Shown: piece after piece, positions 61,420-64,000 of the stretch | Layout of the letters: each line of letters opens with the position of its first letter | How positions within the stretch are numbered: the stretch's first letter is position 1 | Source of the DNA: Eudorina sp. 2006-703-Eu-15 | Lineage: Eukaryota > Chlorophyta > Chlorophyceae > Chlamydomonadales > Volvocaceae | Length of the DNA: 64,000 bases | Direction: 5' to 3' | NCBI GenBank assembly: GCA_003117195.1 | Contig: BDSI01000091.1 | Span: forward strand, 62,001 to 126,000 | The notes under the pieces: generated by a model | What the model was told of the DNA's origin: nothing | Database searches by the model: none | The model's input: the letters and a program-made list of their open reading frames with translations, nothing else | Made by a program: the position numbers and the translations under genes

Positions 61420-61841
61420 TTACTGGCTCTCCGGGCTCTCGGCCGCTTGCGTTTGCCCGCCCACAACCATGTCCTTGTCGGATGACTCGCGGCTGCCGTC
61501 CCGCAGCGCCAGCTTGGCCTGCGTTGTGCAAACGAGAAAGGTCGCTGGGCCCAGTCCCACCACACAATAATTCCAATCAACCTCTCTAAGCCGGTCCAAA
61601 ATTAGTTGAATGACATTCCAGAACGTACCTTGAACAGCGCCTGCTCCACGTAGGGAAGGACCTCCTTCTTCCAAGCAGCCTTGCGGATGGCCGTCTTGCT
61701 CTTGCTGGTCTTCTTCTTCGGCACGGCAGCCTCAACAATCAGAGCAGTGCGGCTTGGCGCCGGGAAAGCCATCTGCCGGGCTGGCTGCACCCGGACAGTG
61801 GCACTGAAAGCAGCGCTGCGCGACGACGAGAGGGCGATCAT
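61420..61841 (-). CDS. PRPL32: Plastid ribosomal protein bL32 (nucleus-encoded)
   Basis: Predicted 103 residues from two exons on the minus strand, 61841-61629 and 61518-61420, joined in phase with a GTACGT donor. Residues 1-38 are Ser/Ala/Arg-rich with no acidic residues until the end, a typical plastid transit peptide. The mature part starts [17 protein letters not shown] (~39-55), matching the bL32 start [M]AVPK-[KR]-[KR]-TS. bL32 sits in the large subunit of the 70S ribosome near the peptidyl-transferase end. Exon 2 encodes a C-terminal tail ([12 protein letters not shown]...) ending in an acidic, Gln-rich stretch. Land plants usually keep rpl32 in the plastid genome; its presence here with transit peptide and intron shows transfer to the nucleus in this lineage. 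It is convergent with the tRNA ligase. Confidence 0.93.
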
Positions 61842-64000
61842 TCTTGAAACGGTGCAAAACGACTACACGAACAGAAAGTACCCTCTCGTTGATACGCTAT
61901 GTAAAATGTTTCAGCGTAGCAAGTCTTGAAGCGGCCGCCACGACTTTTGTGGTGCTCGTACGAGTCCTGTATTTTCTTCCCGAGGTCACACAATTGGGCC
62001 ATTGGTTGTTTCATTCAAAGCAATACATACAAGAAGGCATGGATATGTCGTGACAATTAGGCCGCTTGGTTGAACCGCTGTGTAGTCGCCCTCTGCAAGC
62101 ATTATACCCTATTCGGCTATGCGGCCTCGATGAAATTGATTTGCCTGTTTGAGTAGTAGTTGCAATCTGACTGGCGCGTTCATGGGGAGCTCGGAAACTG
62201 GATACCGACTTGTAGCGGGGTTCGGCGCCTATGGGACTCTATGGGGCAAACTAGTCCTATGGTTTCAGCGTTCAGGGAGTATGTAGTTGGGACGTATATG
62301 TTAGCAAGTTGGGACGTAAATGTCTCAGAGAAAACCGGAGGCTTGCAACGGTGGGTATGTAGGCAACCCGCCCGGACCGGCCCCGCCCGCGGTCCCCCCC
62401 CCCCACAAAAGACACATGACACCCACGGAAATTTCAAAATCGCGTCGTTTCTGATCTGGACAGCGGGATTACGGAGATTGCATTCACGACCGCCGTGACG
62501 CGCAGAGCAGCAAACACCTCTTGGAAGCGGCACTCGCTTGGCGGAATGGCAGAGGACGGCAGCAACACCTGCAGCACCCACAATGCCCGAAGAGGGCCGC
62601 TGCAAGAGGTCATTCAAGCGAGCTTACATCCGGTCATATTCGAGGCGTATGTGCCTAAACGTGGCCGAAATAGGAATTCTACGTGTAGCATACATACGTC
62701 TTGGGTTCGGGGTACGAGCGAACATCGCATCGGAACTAGTGCCGGGTCGGTCGTCAGCTCCCGTCAGCAGGTAACGTCCGCCGCACCCACTCGAAGGCAA
62801 TCGTGGCTTCGAGGGTAATGCGGGGTAGGGGCACCAGTATTTGCTACTACCACCAAGATCTGCAATAGATGCCGATTCACCCAGGCTCGCTCACGCGAGA
62901 GGCTTAGTCTCGACACCCACGCCCTCCTACTCAAGGACGCGTCGCGCTTGCATCCATGGCCGAGTATAGGTCGCGCGCTTCAGCGCCATCCATTTTCGGG
63001 GCTGATTGATTCGGCAGGAGAATTGCCACCTCCTGATCCATACCCGTGCAGCCACCGATTCGCCCTCCGGAGGGCAGTCTGGGCCGCCGTTGTCCGTGTA
63101 CCCTCAACCTAAACAACCTCGTCCACGGTGCACTAACTATCACGCACGGTCACTGGCCGCCCGTCCAGCGTCTACACCTGCATGATGACCGCCATCCCGG
63201 AGTCCACGCAGGGCGAGCGCCGCAGTAACACGCCTACAGCCCGGGCTTAAGCTGACACGGTTACTGGCCCTGCGGCCTGACCTTGCTGGCGAGGCCGCGC
63301 TCTCAACTGATCTCTGCTCCGTAACGATGCGCGGGCAGGCGCACCGTAGCTCCTCCTAAGACCTAGCTGGATGTCGGCAGGTTGATCAGGCCCGCCAGAC
63401 TATGTATTGGGCGAGAAGATGGTTGGCTATGTGGGCCGCCCCCATGGCGATGAGGAGGCCGTGTGTTACATCCATTGTGACGCAGCACACTGTTACGTCT
63501 CTTGCAAATGGCAATATGAGCAAGTTGTGTGATTGTGACCACAAGAAGCGTTTCCAACAGGAGGCGCGCGCCCCAAGGTACCAACTCGGAAAGATACGAT
63601 CCGTACGACAACCGGATCCAGGGACATGAAACGCCAGCCAACCACCTGCCGACAGTTGGCACCGCACTAAGGCACTTTCCGCGCTGGTCAACCAACCGCT
63701 GCGCCACAACTTGGCACGAACGTCAACGGTTCACGACACGCCGGCCCCCGTGTCGACGTACTAGATGGTTTACAGCTGTCGGAACTCGGAAGCCGTGTGC
63801 GTGTGTGTTTTGGGGGGGGAGGTGCCTCCCGAGGACACCCGCAGGTGAAGAGACGACGGGTACGCACAGGGCGGCATGTTAGGGCAGGGCAGGGCAGAGC
63901 AGGGCAGGGCAGGGCGGGGGTGCACAAAAGCTGGCGGGCAGTCGGCCGGGTCCTCAGCGCGTGGATCAGATCTGAGTGCTAGATATTGTTTGTTATCTTC
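61842..64000. other. Right flank without a supported gene
   Basis: The first few hundred bases are probably the bL32 promoter. Open frames on both strands (for example plus 62495-62818, minus 62180-62617) show no motif. A short (AGGGC)n tract lies at 63881-63917. Confidence 0.45.

Overview
This window is nuclear DNA of a eukaryotic green alga, most likely a chlamydomonadalean/volvocine species. The evidence is a strongly GC-biased set of exons broken by many short-to-medium GT-AG introns (two look GC-AG), Ala/Gly-rich linkers, TGTAA polyadenylation-like signals, very abundant micro- and minisatellites, a CCCTAAAA-type interstitial telomere-like motif, a nucleus-encoded plastid ribosomal protein bL32 and a plant-type tRNA ligase. 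All gene models below were built by eye. Every internal exon junction was checked for reading phase and splice dinucleotides, but no transcript evidence was available.

Layout. (1) 1-1238: no supported gene. (2) 1239-14471 (+): a 21-exon, ~1097-residue FtsH-like AAA protein that has lost its zinc-protease site (FtsHi type), with introns full of minisatellites, a TIR element and a ~510-bp (CCTGT)n array. (3) 14472-16269: intergenic. (4) 16270-29687 (+): a 15-exon, ~1495-residue dynamin-like/SLIP-GC-like large GTPase. Its 3.1-kb fifth intron carries, on the opposite strand, a decayed Rep gene of a CRESS-DNA virus or related Rep-encoding replicon, between two ~0.2-kb direct repeats about 2.0 kb apart. 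Another intron carries a perfect 45-bp hairpin. (5) 29688-33057: repeat-rich intergenic DNA with two copies of one dispersed element. (6) 33058-36991 (+): a two-exon unknown protein of 1200 residues. (7) 36992-41555: no supported gene. (8) 41556-48071 (-): a 10-exon CorA/MRS2-type magnesium transporter with the GMN signature. (9) 48722-59939 (+): a 20-exon plant-type tRNA ligase (ligase, kinase and cyclic phosphodiesterase domains), head-to-head with the transporter. (10) 61420-61841 (-): plastid ribosomal protein bL32, convergent with the ligase. (11) 61842-64000: nothing supported.

The genes are unrelated housekeeping functions rather than a pathway: plastid protein import or quality control (FtsHi), plastid translation (bL32), magnesium transport, tRNA splicing, and a GTPase of unclear role. 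The most unusual signals are the Rep relic with its flanking direct repeats, the perfect intronic hairpin, a short dispersed repeat that repeatedly sits 24-53 nt upstream of 3' splice sites in the same orientation relative to transcription, and several introns in which the 5' splice site has been duplicated.
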